Below, in pieces: positions 19,081 to 27,682 of a stretch of 64,000 bases of DNA. Each line of letters starts with the position of its first letter. Position 1 is the stretch's first letter. Both the position numbers and the translations under genes were made by a program. The notes beneath the pieces were generated by a model, which searched no databases, was not told where the DNA came from, and worked only from the letters and a program-made list of their open reading frames with translations. The stretch spans positions 3,863-67,862 of the forward strand of contig CAZXYF010000001.1 in assembly GCA_964644705.1 (NCBI GenBank), read 5' to 3'. This DNA comes from CAZXYF01 sp964644705. GTDB lineage: Bacteria > Planctomycetota > Brocadiia > SM23-32.

Positions 19081-19264
19081 TGTCGGAGTTGGTGCATTGT
19101 TGTTGGGCACCACAGGGGGGCATTTGGTGGGGAAGTGACTGATAATTTTGTGTGGGGCGGAAGAATGCTGAGATGGTGAGATCGGATCGCCAGTTCTATT
19201 CAGTGGGTTCTGGGATTGGGCAGCGTGGCTCTGGTGGCTGTCGCGAGTGTTTTGTCGGGGGCAC

Positions 19265-19293
19265 TTGACATCTGTGACGCTGTTGCGTATATT
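19265..19293 (+). promoter_or_regulatory. sigma70 promoter of rpsB operon, with long leader
   Basis: TTGACA (19265-19270), a 17-base spacer and TATATT (19288-19293) form a strong promoter. The leader from about 19300 to the rpsB start at 19551 is about 250 bases without a gene. That length is compatible with an RNA structure for S2 autoregulation, but I could not recognise one. Bases 19097-19264 between the glnA control region and this promoter show nothing else. Confidence 0.8.
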
Positions 19294-19550
19294 ATCGTTC
19301 CACTTCGACGCTGTTTTGCGGGGCTTTAAATCCTTGAAACTAGGGATGGGAAACCATTCCAACTTATTGGCAACGCGAAACAGGTCACGTCTTCCAATCA
19401 AGACGATTCCGGAGTGCCTTCATCTGGCGGATAATTCCCCTGACGTCAAGCGATATCAATGTGCCCCGCTGCGTTACCGGATTATCTGACCATTCTTTAC
19501 ATAAGAGAACTTTAAGGGCGCATGTATCCAGAGGAGCGATCGAACAAGTT

Positions 19551-20309
19551 ATGGATATCGATGTAAAAGATCTGATTCAGGCTGGCGTCCATTTTGGTCA
19601 CCGTAGCAGCAGATGGAATCCCAAGATGGAACCCTATATATACAAGAAACGTAATCTGATACACATAATTGACCTGGAAAAGACGCTTTACGGCCTGGTT
19701 GCCGGTAAAAAAGTGGCGGCCGCGGTGGCGGAGCGTGGTGAATATGTTTTGTTTGCCGGAACGAAACGCCAGGCGGAACCGATCATTGAACGTGAAGCGG
19801 AACGGTGTGGAATGCCATATGTGGCTGAACGCTGGCCGGGCGGGTTGCTGACCAATTATGTCACCATCCGCAAACGATTGGACCGCCTCGATGAGCTGGA
19901 GGATCTGGAAAGAACCGGTCGAATCGAACAGTACAGTAAGAAAATGATTTCCTCTCTGCGCCGGGAAAAGCAAAAGATTCTGCGAAACCTCGGTGGCGTG
20001 CGCGACATGGACCGGTTGCCGGGGCTGGTTGTGATAGTCGATCCTGCGCGTGAGTCCATTGCAGTTCGTGAGGCCGTAAAACTGGGGATTCCCACCATTG
20101 CCTGGATGGATACCAATGGGGATCCAGAAGACATTGATATAGTGGTTCCCGCGAACGACGACGCTATCGGCTCGATTGAGATTTTTGCGCGCACAATGGC
20201 TGATGGCGTTCTTGAAGGGCGTGAACGCGCTGAAGTCGGCAAAGAGGAATCCAAAAAGCAAGAAGAAGACAAGGAACAGGCGGAGTCAGGGGAACAGGAT
20301 AAAGAATGA
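19551..20309 (+). CDS. rpsB: 30S ribosomal protein S2
   Basis: A 252-aa protein of the small ribosomal subunit. Family blocks are DLIQAGVHFGHRSSRWNPKM at the N-terminus, WPGGLLTNYVTIRK, RDMDRLPGLVVIVDP and GIPTIAWMDTNGDP. The last 35 residues are a Lys/Glu-rich tail (KKQEEDKEQAESGEQ) that goes beyond the core fold. The ATG at 19551 is the S2 start; GAGGAG is rather far upstream (about 14 bases). It is followed by tsf, pyrH and frr in the classic bacterial order. Confidence 0.97.
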   Translation: MDIDVKDLIQAGVHFGHRSSRWNPKMEPYIYKKRNLIHIIDLEKTLYGLVAGKKVAAAVAERGEYVLFAGTKRQAEPIIEREAERCGMPYVAERWPGGLLTNYVTIRKRLDRLDELEDLERTGRIEQYSKKMISSLRREKQKILRNLGGVRDMDRLPGLVVIVDPARESIAVREAVKLGIPTIAWMDTNGDPEDIDIVVPANDDAIGSIEIFARTMADGVLEGRERAEVGKEESKKQEEDKEQAESGEQDKE

Positions 20310-20376
20310 TCTGCTGGCTGTCTGCGCTGAAGCATAGAGGAAATTATCGACTTTTGAACCTCAGGAGAAAAAAACG

Positions 20377-21006
20377 ATGGGTGTGTCTGCACAGGAAGTA
20401 AAGGAATTGCGGGATAAAACGGGTGCCGGGATGATGGATTGCAAGGAGGCTCTGGTCGAGGCGGATGGTGATCAGGACCAGGCAATGACTGTTTTGCGCG
20501 AGAAGGGCAAGGCCGATGCTGAGGAACGTAGCGCGCGTTCGGCTGATGAGGGCATTATCGCGCACTATGTGCATGGGAACAACAAAATTGGAGTCCTCAT
20601 TGAGTTCAATTGCGAAACGGACTTTGTTGCCCGAAACGAGGATTTCCAGGAACTCGGCGAGGAAATGGCAATGCAAATTGCCGCGATGGATCCTATGGCC
20701 ATACGTCGGGAGGATATTCCGGACGAAGTTGTTGAACGCGAGCGCCAGATTTATGCCAAGCATGCAGCCGATAAACCCGATCACGTCGTGGAGCAAATTG
20801 TCGATGGCAAAATGGAAAAATTCTTTTCCAAGGCGTGTTTAATGGAACAGGAATACATCCGCGACAACGACAAGACCATTCAAGATCTCGTTGATGAAAT
20901 GGTCAGTGTGGTGGGGGAGAAGATTCGCGTATCGCGCTTCGAGCGGATGGAAGTGGGCGGTGCCGGTGAATCTGAGGATACCGGAGACGAAACCTCCGAA
21001 GAATAG
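20377..21006 (+). CDS. tsf: elongation factor Ts
   Basis: A 209-aa guanine nucleotide exchange factor for EF-Tu. The N-terminal UBA-like block is ELRDKTGAGMMDCKEAL, followed by KADAEERSARSADEG and the core block IEFNCETDFVARNEDF. It is shorter than the E. coli protein (283 aa), as in many bacteria with a reduced C-terminal domain. AGGAGA lies 8 bases before the ATG. It is 67 bases downstream of rpsB. Confidence 0.97.
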   Translation: MGVSAQEVKELRDKTGAGMMDCKEALVEADGDQDQAMTVLREKGKADAEERSARSADEGIIAHYVHGNNKIGVLIEFNCETDFVARNEDFQELGEEMAMQIAAMDPMAIRREDIPDEVVERERQIYAKHAADKPDHVVEQIVDGKMEKFFSKACLMEQEYIRDNDKTIQDLVDEMVSVVGEKIRVSRFERMEVGGAGESEDTGDETSEE

Positions 21007-21056
21007 CCCCCGTATGTTGCCCACTTTTTGTGCGCGCTGGCTCCGGGAGACCTACT

Positions 21057-21794
21057 ATGACCCCACAATCCACCCATGAACAAGCTCTGTTGAAACTCAG
21101 TGGCAGCGCTCTCGGGCCCGAGGGCGCCATGGGGATTGATGAGGAACAAGTTGAGTATATCAGTTCGGAGATCGTGTCCGCCCGGGAGGTCTGTTCGCGG
21201 CTTGCCGTGGTGATTGGCGGCGGAAATATCATGCGCGGTGCCAGCTTCTGCCCCGACGGGGAGGGGAGATTACGGGCGGATCATGCCGGCATGCTTGCGA
21301 CTTCCGTCAATGCTCTTGTTCTTCAGGACAGTCTGGAAGCCCGCGGTATTACTACTGCCATCTATAGTGGGCTGGCGGTGGAGGAAGCCATACCGCCATT
21401 TGAGAGGGAGAAAGCCCGTGAAGATCTGCACGCGCAGCGCGTGGTTATTCTGTCAGGCGGTACGGGTAATCCGCTCTTCACCACGGACACGGCGGCCGCT
21501 CTGCGTGGGATCCAACTCGGAGTGGATGTCGTGTTGAAAGCCACTCGCGTGGATGGTGTTTTCAGCTCGGACCCGGAACAATCCGATGATGCAGAATTTT
21601 TTGATCGTCTGGGATATCACGAAGTACTGTCGCGTCGATTGGGAGTGATGGATTTATGTGCCGTCTCCCTCTGTATGGAGCATGCAATGCCCGTGCGAGT
21701 TTTCAACTATAAGCAGAAAGATAATATTCGCCGCGCACTGGCCGGGCAAAATATTGGGACTCTTATAGGAACCGAAAGCCATGGATATGGATGA
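21057..21794 (+). CDS. pyrH: UMP kinase
   Basis: A 245-aa bacterial UMP kinase of the amino-acid kinase fold, making UDP from UMP and ATP. Visible blocks are LLKLSGSALGPEG, VVIGGGNIMRG, DHAGMLATSVNALVLQD, ILSGGTGNPLFTTDTAAALR and the ATRVDGVFSSDPE loop. The start at 21057 has GGGAGA eight bases upstream; an upstream in-frame start lacks homology. Its last 14 bases overlap the start of frr, suggesting translational coupling. Confidence 0.96.
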   Translation: MTPQSTHEQALLKLSGSALGPEGAMGIDEEQVEYISSEIVSAREVCSRLAVVIGGGNIMRGASFCPDGEGRLRADHAGMLATSVNALVLQDSLEARGITTAIYSGLAVEEAIPPFEREKAREDLHAQRVVILSGGTGNPLFTTDTAAALRGIQLGVDVVLKATRVDGVFSSDPEQSDDAEFFDRLGYHEVLSRRLGVMDLCAVSLCMEHAMPVRVFNYKQKDNIRRALAGQNIGTLIGTESHGYG

Positions 21795-22341
21795 GACTCT
21801 TCTTGATGCCGAGCAACGGATGGAAAAAGCCGTAAGTGTTTTTGCCGACGAACTGAAGGGGATACGAGCCGGTACGGCCAACCCCGGATTGGTTGAAAAT
21901 ATACGAGTTGATTATTACGGATCAAAAACCCCGCTCAAACAGATAGCTAATATAGGCGTGCCCGACCCGCAGCTGATTGTCATCAAGCCCTACGATCCCA
22001 GCTGCATCGAGGATGTGGCGAAGGCTATTCAGAAGAGTGATCTTGGCATACATCCTCAGAATGACGGAAAAGTGATCAGACTGGCGGTGCCCGGGCTGAG
22101 CGAAGAACGGCGAGATCAGCTTGTGAATCGGGTGAAGGAATCGGCAGAGGATGCCCGGGTGGCCATTCGCAATATACGTCGGGATGCCAACAAACAATTG
22201 GATAAGTTGGAAGACAAATCAGAAATTAGTGAAGATGATTGCCGGCGTGGACAGGAACACATCCAGGAGCTTACTGACGAATATACGCAGGAAGTTGACG
22301 ATATGCTGGAGAGAAAGACCGAGGATATCCGTAAAGTTTGA
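21781..22341 (+). CDS. frr: ribosome recycling factor
   Basis: A 186-aa factor that, with EF-G, splits post-termination ribosomes. Typical blocks are ELKGIRAGTANPGLVENIRVDYYG, TPLKQIANIGVPDPQ, IQKSDLGIHPQNDGKVIRLAVPGLSEERR and a long C-terminal helix. It is the last gene of the rpsB operon and overlaps pyrH by 14 bases. Confidence 0.97.
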   Translation: MDMDETLLDAEQRMEKAVSVFADELKGIRAGTANPGLVENIRVDYYGSKTPLKQIANIGVPDPQLIVIKPYDPSCIEDVAKAIQKSDLGIHPQNDGKVIRLAVPGLSEERRDQLVNRVKESAEDARVAIRNIRRDANKQLDKLEDKSEISEDDCRRGQEHIQELTDEYTQEVDDMLERKTEDIRKV

Positions 22342-22365
22342 ATTCTGATTGACACGCGACGGCGG

Positions 22366-22402
22366 CCGGATGTGGCGCAATTGAAAGCCACATCCGGTCT
22401 TT
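22366..22402 (+). terminator. terminator after frr
   Basis: An 11-bp stem (CCGGATGTGGC/GCCACATCCGG) is followed by TCTTTCG. The stem is strong but the T tract is short, so termination may be partial. Confidence 0.6.
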
Positions 22403-22453
22403 CGCATTGATGTATCGCGGTATTGGTTCCCTCACCGGAGGAGGAAAGAGCGG

Positions 22454-23047
22454 ATGACTATACCCAATTATCTCACCCTTGCCCGTCTGGCCCTGGCCCC
22501 GGTTTTTATCGGGTTATACGTATCGGATGGGACCACGGCAGCGGTGGCAGCGCTGGTGGTTGCCGTCACATTTGAGATTACGGACCTGCTGGATGGCTAC
22601 ATCGCCCGTTCCTACGATCAGGTGAGCTCGATTGGCAAACTGATCGACCCAATGGCCGACAGTATATCCAGATTCAGCGTATTTCTGGCCTTTGTCACCG
22701 AAAGTTCCGTTCGGTCGGATCCCTGGCCTGTACTGCTGGTGGCCATGATCTTCTACCGTGATGCCATCGTTGCCTACATCCGCATATTTGCCGCCTCAAC
22801 CGGTATGGTTCTGGCGGCTCGAACGAGCGGCAAGGTGAAGGCAGTGGTTCAGGGCACGGGTATCGCCATTTTTCTCACCGTACGAATGCTGGCGCATTTC
22901 TATTCCTCGCTGCAACCGTATCTGCAAATGGTCTTTTATGGTGTTATGTGCCCGATAGTGGTGATAACTATCTGGTCAGCAATCGATTACGTAACGTCCA
23001 ACCGAAGCGCAATACAGGCCATGACGGAGCACGATAACGTTGCATGA
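22454..23047 (+). CDS. CDP-alcohol phosphatidyltransferase (PgsA-like)
   Basis: A 197-aa integral membrane enzyme. The CDP-alcohol signature DG-x2-AR-x8-G-x3-D-x3-D is fully present from DGYIARSYDQVSSIGKLIDP to the last Asp of PMAD. About six hydrophobic segments follow. The short N-terminus, IPNYLTLARLALAP, is that of PgsA, which makes phosphatidylglycerol phosphate, but other alcohol acceptors cannot be excluded. It lies about 110 bases after frr; GGAGGAGGAAAG is just upstream of the start. Confidence 0.88.
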   Translation: MTIPNYLTLARLALAPVFIGLYVSDGTTAAVAALVVAVTFEITDLLDGYIARSYDQVSSIGKLIDPMADSISRFSVFLAFVTESSVRSDPWPVLLVAMIFYRDAIVAYIRIFAASTGMVLAARTSGKVKAVVQGTGIAIFLTVRMLAHFYSSLQPYLQMVFYGVMCPIVVITIWSAIDYVTSNRSAIQAMTEHDNVA

Positions 23048-23234
23048 GGGGATGTGGATCTCGGTCGTTAAGTTGAATGGAAGACGTTGTACCTGTATAA
23101 TCCCTGCCTATTCTGAAAGTCCATATTGAGTTGTTTCACGACTCGTCCTCACTTTTTCCATCCGGGTCCGGGGTACGACTGTACCCGCATTACCCGGAGA
23201 ATCTTTGTTTACGTCAGAGGCTGGAGGATCGTTG

Positions 23235-25808
23235 ATGTCCGCGAGCGCTAAAAGTACGAGTAAGTTCAGTATTGGTAAGATTGCATTGGTTTTTCTGGGC
23301 ATTTGCCTGGCTGCTGGTACGGGAGCAGCTGCAGAGCCGGGTGCCGGAGAAGTTACGACCCTTATTCCCGGCGTGCCGGCACTATGGTTGGTGGCGCCGG
23401 TTGCGGCCGTGATTGGGCTGATTTTTTCCTACATGTTCTTCAATCAGTTCATGAAGGTCGATGAGGGAACCGATATGATGAAGGAGATTGCTCAACATAT
23501 TCGGGAAGGCGCTAACGCATACCTTCGCCGTCAGTACGCGGTGGTGGCGGTAGTGTTCGCCATCCTGTTCGTCATCTTTCTGGTACTGGCACTGCTGGGC
23601 GTTCAGAATCCCTTCACCCCGCCAGCGTTCATTGCCGGAGGCTTCTTCAGTGGTCTGTGCGGTTTTCTGGGCATGAGATCAGCAACCCAGGCTTCGGCGC
23701 GCACGGCGAATAAAGCACGCGAGTCGCTGAATGGGGGACTGATGGTTGCGTTTCGCAGTGGATCGGTTATGGGTCTGAGCGTGGTCGGTTTCGGCCTGAT
23801 TAACGTGGCGGTGTGGTATTTTGCCATGGTCGTGATCTACCACCAGAACATGTGGGGTATTGCCGAAAGCCTCGCGGTCAAAAATGGGTTTACATGGTCC
23901 CAGGATATCTGGAGCAATCCGCAGTATATCCATACCATGCTCGGGGAAATCACCTCGACCATGCTGACCTTTGGTATTGGGGCATCAACGATGGCTCTGT
24001 TTGCCCGCGTGGGCGGCGGAATTTACACGAAAGCCGCCGATGTCGGCGCTGACCTGGTGGGGAAAGTTGAAGCGGGTATCCCCGAAGACGATCCCCGGAA
24101 TCCCGCGACAATCGCGGACAATGTCGGCGATAACGTCGGCGATGTTGCTGGTATGGGCGCGGATCTGTATGAATCTTACGTGGGATCCATCCTGGCCACC
24201 AGCGCACTGGGGGCTGCCATTCCTCTTGCAGTCGGGGCTATGTCGCCCGCCATGTACACGACCCTGCCGATGATTGTGGCCGGGCTCGGGATTCTGTTCA
24301 GTATTGCCAGTATTTACCTGGTTCGCTGTAAGGAGGACGCGACGCAGAAGAACCTTTTGAGAGCGCTTTTGATTGGAACTTTCAGCAGCACGATTCTCGT
24401 TGTTGGTGCGCTTGCAGCAATGTCGTGGGTGGGCTTGTTCCAGTGGGGCATCTTTGGGTCCGTTGTCGCGGGTCTGATTGCTGGATTCATCATCGGACAG
24501 AGCACCGAGTGGTTCACCGCGGACGAATATAGCTGGACGCGAGGTGTGGCCAAGCAGGCCCCCATGGGGAGTGCGCCGACCATCATTGAGGGTATTGCCG
24601 TTGGCATGCTTTCAAGTGCTATTCCGGTTATTACCATAGTTGCAGCGATCATCGCCGCATTCGGACTGGCTGGTGGTTTTGCTGAAGGCGGCATAAACCA
24701 GGGATTGTATGGAGTGGCGTTTGCTGCTGTTGGTATGTTGTCCACGCTGGGCATTACGCTGGCCACCGATGCTTATGGTCCGGTCGCGGACAATGCCGGT
24801 GGAAACGCCGAAATGAGTGGTCTTGATCCGGAGGTCCGGGAGCGGACCGACGCCCTTGATGCGCTGGGTAACACTACGGCCGCCACGGGTAAAGGATTCG
24901 CGATTGGTTCGGCAGCCCTGACGGCTATGGCTCTGCTGGCGGCTTACATCGCGCAGCTGCCCACCATGATTCGTAGCGCACTGGAAAACGCGGATGTGTA
25001 TAAGGTGGCCAGCAGCAACACCGCGTTCTATCTTGGAGAAAAAACCGAGGTGGTACAGTCGCTGGAATCAGCGGGTTGGACGGTGATAGATGCTGCCAAC
25101 GCCGAGGCAATGGGTATTACCAACCTCGTCGCCTATTTTGGACTGAATCTTCTGAACCCGAATCTTCTGGGAGGTCTTTTCCTGGGTGCCATGCTCGGTT
25201 TCGTCTTCTGCGGTCTCACGATGCGGGCGGTGAGTCGTTCCGCCGGTGATATGGTGGAAGAAGCCCGTCGACAGTTTGCCAAGTTGCGTGAGGCCCTGGT
25301 GGCTGACGGCATGAGCGAAGAGGAAGCTGAAGACCCCGACAACTGGCCGGGTCGCACGGAGGTAAAAGATGGTGAATCCATCCCGAATTACGCACACTGT
25401 GTGGAAATCGCCACAATTGGCGCACAGAAGGAAATGGTCATTCCCTCGCTGCTGGCAATTGTCGCCCCGGTGGCAGTGGGCCTGATTCTGGGGGTTGCCG
25501 GAGTGCTGGGCCTGCTGGCCGGTGCACTGGTTTCGGGCCTGTCTCTGGCCTGTCTGCTGAACAACGGCGGTGGGTCGTGGGATAACGCCAAGAAATGGAT
25601 TGAAAAGGGCAATCTTGGAGGCAAAAACTCCGAAGCGCACAAAGCCAGCGTTGTGGGGGATACCGTAGGTGATCCGTTCAAGGATACCTCCGGACCATCG
25701 CTCAACATCCTGATCAAGCTGATGTCGATGACCTCAGTTGCTTTTGCGGGATTGGTCGTCTCCTGGTCTCCGGTTGTTCGCTCTTTCCTGCATCTTGGAG
25801 GAAACTAA
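23235..25808 (+). CDS. hppA: membrane-bound ion-pumping pyrophosphatase
   Basis: An 857-aa polytopic pump that uses pyrophosphate hydrolysis to move H+ or Na+. Catalytic blocks are DVGADLVGKVE, the DDPRNPATIADNVGDNVGD loop, and late DTVGDPFKDTSGPSLN. GNTTAATGKGFAIGSA has Ala where K+-independent enzymes carry Lys, so the enzyme is probably K+-dependent; whether it pumps H+ or Na+ is not settled. The ATG at 23235 has GGAGG seven bases upstream, better than a TTG at 23205. The N-terminal segment of 30 residues resembles a signal sequence. The rsfS gene follows without a gap. Confidence 0.95.
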   Translation: MSASAKSTSKFSIGKIALVFLGICLAAGTGAAAEPGAGEVTTLIPGVPALWLVAPVAAVIGLIFSYMFFNQFMKVDEGTDMMKEIAQHIREGANAYLRRQYAVVAVVFAILFVIFLVLALLGVQNPFTPPAFIAGGFFSGLCGFLGMRSATQASARTANKARESLNGGLMVAFRSGSVMGLSVVGFGLINVAVWYFAMVVIYHQNMWGIAESLAVKNGFTWSQDIWSNPQYIHTMLGEITSTMLTFGIGASTMALFARVGGGIYTKAADVGADLVGKVEAGIPEDDPRNPATIADNVGDNVGDVAGMGADLYESYVGSILATSALGAAIPLAVGAMSPAMYTTLPMIVAGLGILFSIASIYLVRCKEDATQKNLLRALLIGTFSSTILVVGALAAMSWVGLFQWGIFGSVVAGLIAGFIIGQSTEWFTADEYSWTRGVAKQAPMGSAPTIIEGIAVGMLSSAIPVITIVAAIIAAFGLAGGFAEGGINQGLYGVAFAAVGMLSTLGITLATDAYGPVADNAGGNAEMSGLDPEVRERTDALDALGNTTAATGKGFAIGSAALTAMALLAAYIAQLPTMIRSALENADVYKVASSNTAFYLGEKTEVVQSLESAGWTVIDAANAEAMGITNLVAYFGLNLLNPNLLGGLFLGAMLGFVFCGLTMRAVSRSAGDMVEEARRQFAKLREALVADGMSEEEAEDPDNWPGRTEVKDGESIPNYAHCVEIATIGAQKEMVIPSLLAIVAPVAVGLILGVAGVLGLLAGALVSGLSLACLLNNGGGSWDNAKKWIEKGNLGGKNSEAHKASVVGDTVGDPFKDTSGPSLNILIKLMSMTSVAFAGLVVSWSPVVRSFLHLGGN

Positions 25809-26213
25809 TTGGGCAGAGTAGAACCGGACAGATTAGCTGCTACGTGTGCAGCGCTACTCGATGAGAAGCGGGCGGACGACATTGTTATGATGCACGTTCG
25901 CCCACTCACTTCCATCGGTGAGTATTTTCTCGTTGCTACTGCTCGTAACCCCCGACACCTGCGCGCTCTTGCGCGGGATCTTGAGGACGCCATGGAAGAT
26001 CTGGGGAAAGAGCCTCTGGGCATCGAGGGTGTACCGGAATCCGGCTGGATACTCGTTGATCTCGGCGACGTTGTCATACATTTGTTTGACGCGGAACGTC
26101 GGGAGTTGTATCAGCTGGAACTCTTGTGGGGAGACGCGGAGCGTGAGGATTGGCGCACAATCGAGGCGCTACCGAACGTGTCCATATCTCGCGAAACAAC
26201 GCTCGAACAGTGA
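25809..26213 (+). CDS. rsfS: ribosomal silencing factor RsfS
   Basis: A 134-aa Iojap-family protein that binds L14 and blocks subunit joining when nutrients are low. Family features are KRADDIVMMHVRPLTSIGEYFLVATA, VPESGWILVDLGDVVIHLF and YQLELLWGDA. It starts with TTG immediately after the hppA stop (TAATTG), so it is translationally coupled. The transcript ends at the strong hairpin at 26236-26278. Confidence 0.92.
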   Translation: MGRVEPDRLAATCAALLDEKRADDIVMMHVRPLTSIGEYFLVATARNPRHLRALARDLEDAMEDLGKEPLGIEGVPESGWILVDLGDVVIHLFDAERRELYQLELLWGDAEREDWRTIEALPNVSISRETTLEQ

Positions 26214-26235
26214 TAAATTGCACCCTATGAAAATA

Positions 26236-26278
26236 AGAAAGCCCTGCGGGCCAGGCGGCCCGCAGGGCTTTCTTTATG
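26236..26278. terminator. bidirectional terminator
   Basis: A 17-bp perfect stem (26236-26252 with 26257-26273) around a 4-base loop has T-rich flanks in both directions. It separates the convergent rsfS and DnaJ-domain genes. Confidence 0.93.
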
Positions 26279-26301
26279 TTCGGGGGAGTTTTGTGTGGCA
26301 A

Positions 26302-27105
26302 TCAAGCCGGTTCAAACCCGAGTTTCTCGCGAATCGTCGCGGTTCCTTTCAAACCGGGCTTAAGATCCAGAGCCGCCGTAAACACCTCGCGAGCCTTTTC
26401 TTCTTTATCCATTTTGAGGTGAACTTCAGCAATCTTTTTGAGGATAAAGGCTTTTTCACTTCGGTCAACGTCGAATTCAAGAATACGTTCGTAGCAGGCT
26501 ATTTCCTCTTCCGGGTCGGTGGCATCGCGGGGAAGCTTACGACTGTATAATTTTTTGAGTCGCACTTCCACTTCCTCAAAGAAGTACCGATGGCGGGGCG
26601 GTTCTTTTTCGCGTTCGAACAGTTCTTCATACAGATCCGCCGCCTCTTTGTTACGTTCAACCTCTTCCATCTCCTCAGCCAGAAGGAACAGGCAATCCAA
26701 GTAATCGCGTGTCTCAAGATAATCTGCCAGGACGAAATCAGGGTCTTCGTTCAAACTGTCCCATATTTCCAGTGCGCTTTCACCGTCCTTGTTGAGTAGA
26801 TCATCAAGCATCTGCTCAACACGCGATTCGATGGTTTCGTCACGTCTGCTCGTGTCGGCGTCCCGAAACGCTGGACTGGTCTGGAGCAAGACGTCGTATC
26901 GCGCGCGTTCCCGCTCATTGCTTAAGACCCGATAGGCGGCCATAATTTGCTTCATACGACGCGATGCCGCTGGTTTGTCGTCGCCCTGCTTGGTATCAGG
27001 GTGGTGCTTTTTGGCCAGTTTGCGGAAGGCTTTTTTGATATCCTCCTGCGAGGCCGAGCGGTCAACGTCAAGAACATCGTAATAGCTTTCCTTTTGGGTT
27101 TGCAT
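26302..27105 (-). CDS. DnaJ-domain protein with TPR-like helices
   Basis: A 267-aa protein with an N-terminal J domain that includes the HPD triad (KKHHPDTKQ), so it should stimulate a DnaK partner. It lacks the Gly/Phe and zinc-finger regions of DnaJ. The rest is charged and helical (about residues 85-265), with TPR-like spacing such as ...EKAREVFTAALDLKPG near the end. The substrate is unknown. The ATG at 27105 is used; a TTG at 27123 is an alternative. A good promoter lies upstream. Confidence 0.8.
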   Translation of the reverse strand: MQTQKESYYDVLDVDRSASQEDIKKAFRKLAKKHHPDTKQGDDKPAASRRMKQIMAAYRVLSNERERARYDVLLQTSPAFRDADTSRRDETIESRVEQMLDDLLNKDGESALEIWDSLNEDPDFVLADYLETRDYLDCLFLLAEEMEEVERNKEAADLYEELFEREKEPPRHRYFFEEVEVRLKKLYSRKLPRDATDPEEEIACYERILEFDVDRSEKAFILKKIAEVHLKMDKEEKAREVFTAALDLKPGLKGTATIREKLGFEPA

Positions 27106-27326
27106 TGTTTTATGGTCGTTCAAAAAGTGAAAGCAATAAGTTTATAGGGCTCAGTGGGACCTTATATGCGAAAAACAGGAACGCTGGTAAGTGTTGCCCC
27201 CAGCAGATCATTGGAGTCTATGCCTCAGCGGCACACCAAGAGAATCACCTGGTAAATGAGTTTTCATCTCTGATCATCCCCCAGAGCCCCCGACACGTGA
27301 GGAATATAGCTCTGAAACGCAATATA

Positions 27327-27355
27327 AAGATAGCAAGAAAAGTGTGTTTTGTCAA
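27327..27355 (-). promoter_or_regulatory. sigma70 promoter of the DnaJ-domain gene
   Basis: On the minus strand TTGACA (27350-27355), 17 bases, then TATCTT (27327-27332). The predicted leader is about 215 bases. Confidence 0.7.
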
Positions 27356-27517
27356 CATTAAAAACGTTTTTTGGCATCAGGAGCGGGCTGAGCTGTTGAA
27401 TATGCCATTCCGGAGGTTTTCACTGCAAGTATCTTTTCAGCTGGGATCACGGCCCCGGAATTGTCCGGTGGCCTGTCCCTGAAGTCTATTCCGGACAGCG
27501 CGCAGACATAAGTCAGA

Positions 27518-27545
27518 TTGCAAAGCTTCAGTTTGAAACTATAAT
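27518..27545 (+). promoter_or_regulatory. putative promoter of argC
   Basis: TTGCAA (27518-27523), 16 bases and TATAAT (27540-27545). The predicted leader to argC is about 130 bases. The divergent intergenic stretch 27106-27682 holds this and the opposing promoter; no further gene is seen. Confidence 0.55.
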
Positions 27546-27682
27546 GCAGATGTGATGAGATCAGTTTTGACCAAAATATTCAGAAGCGAAATATGGGATT
27601 GGCTCAGTGGGAGGGCTGATCGTACCGTTGGAATATAGATGCCGATGAAACATGAATTGATTTTGACAAGGATCACACATCA

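Noticed and set aside
27105..27482. Plus-strand 125-codon frame between the DnaJ-domain gene and argC
   Set aside because: It covers the divergent promoters, has no ribosome-binding site and encodes a sequence with no coherent protein features.
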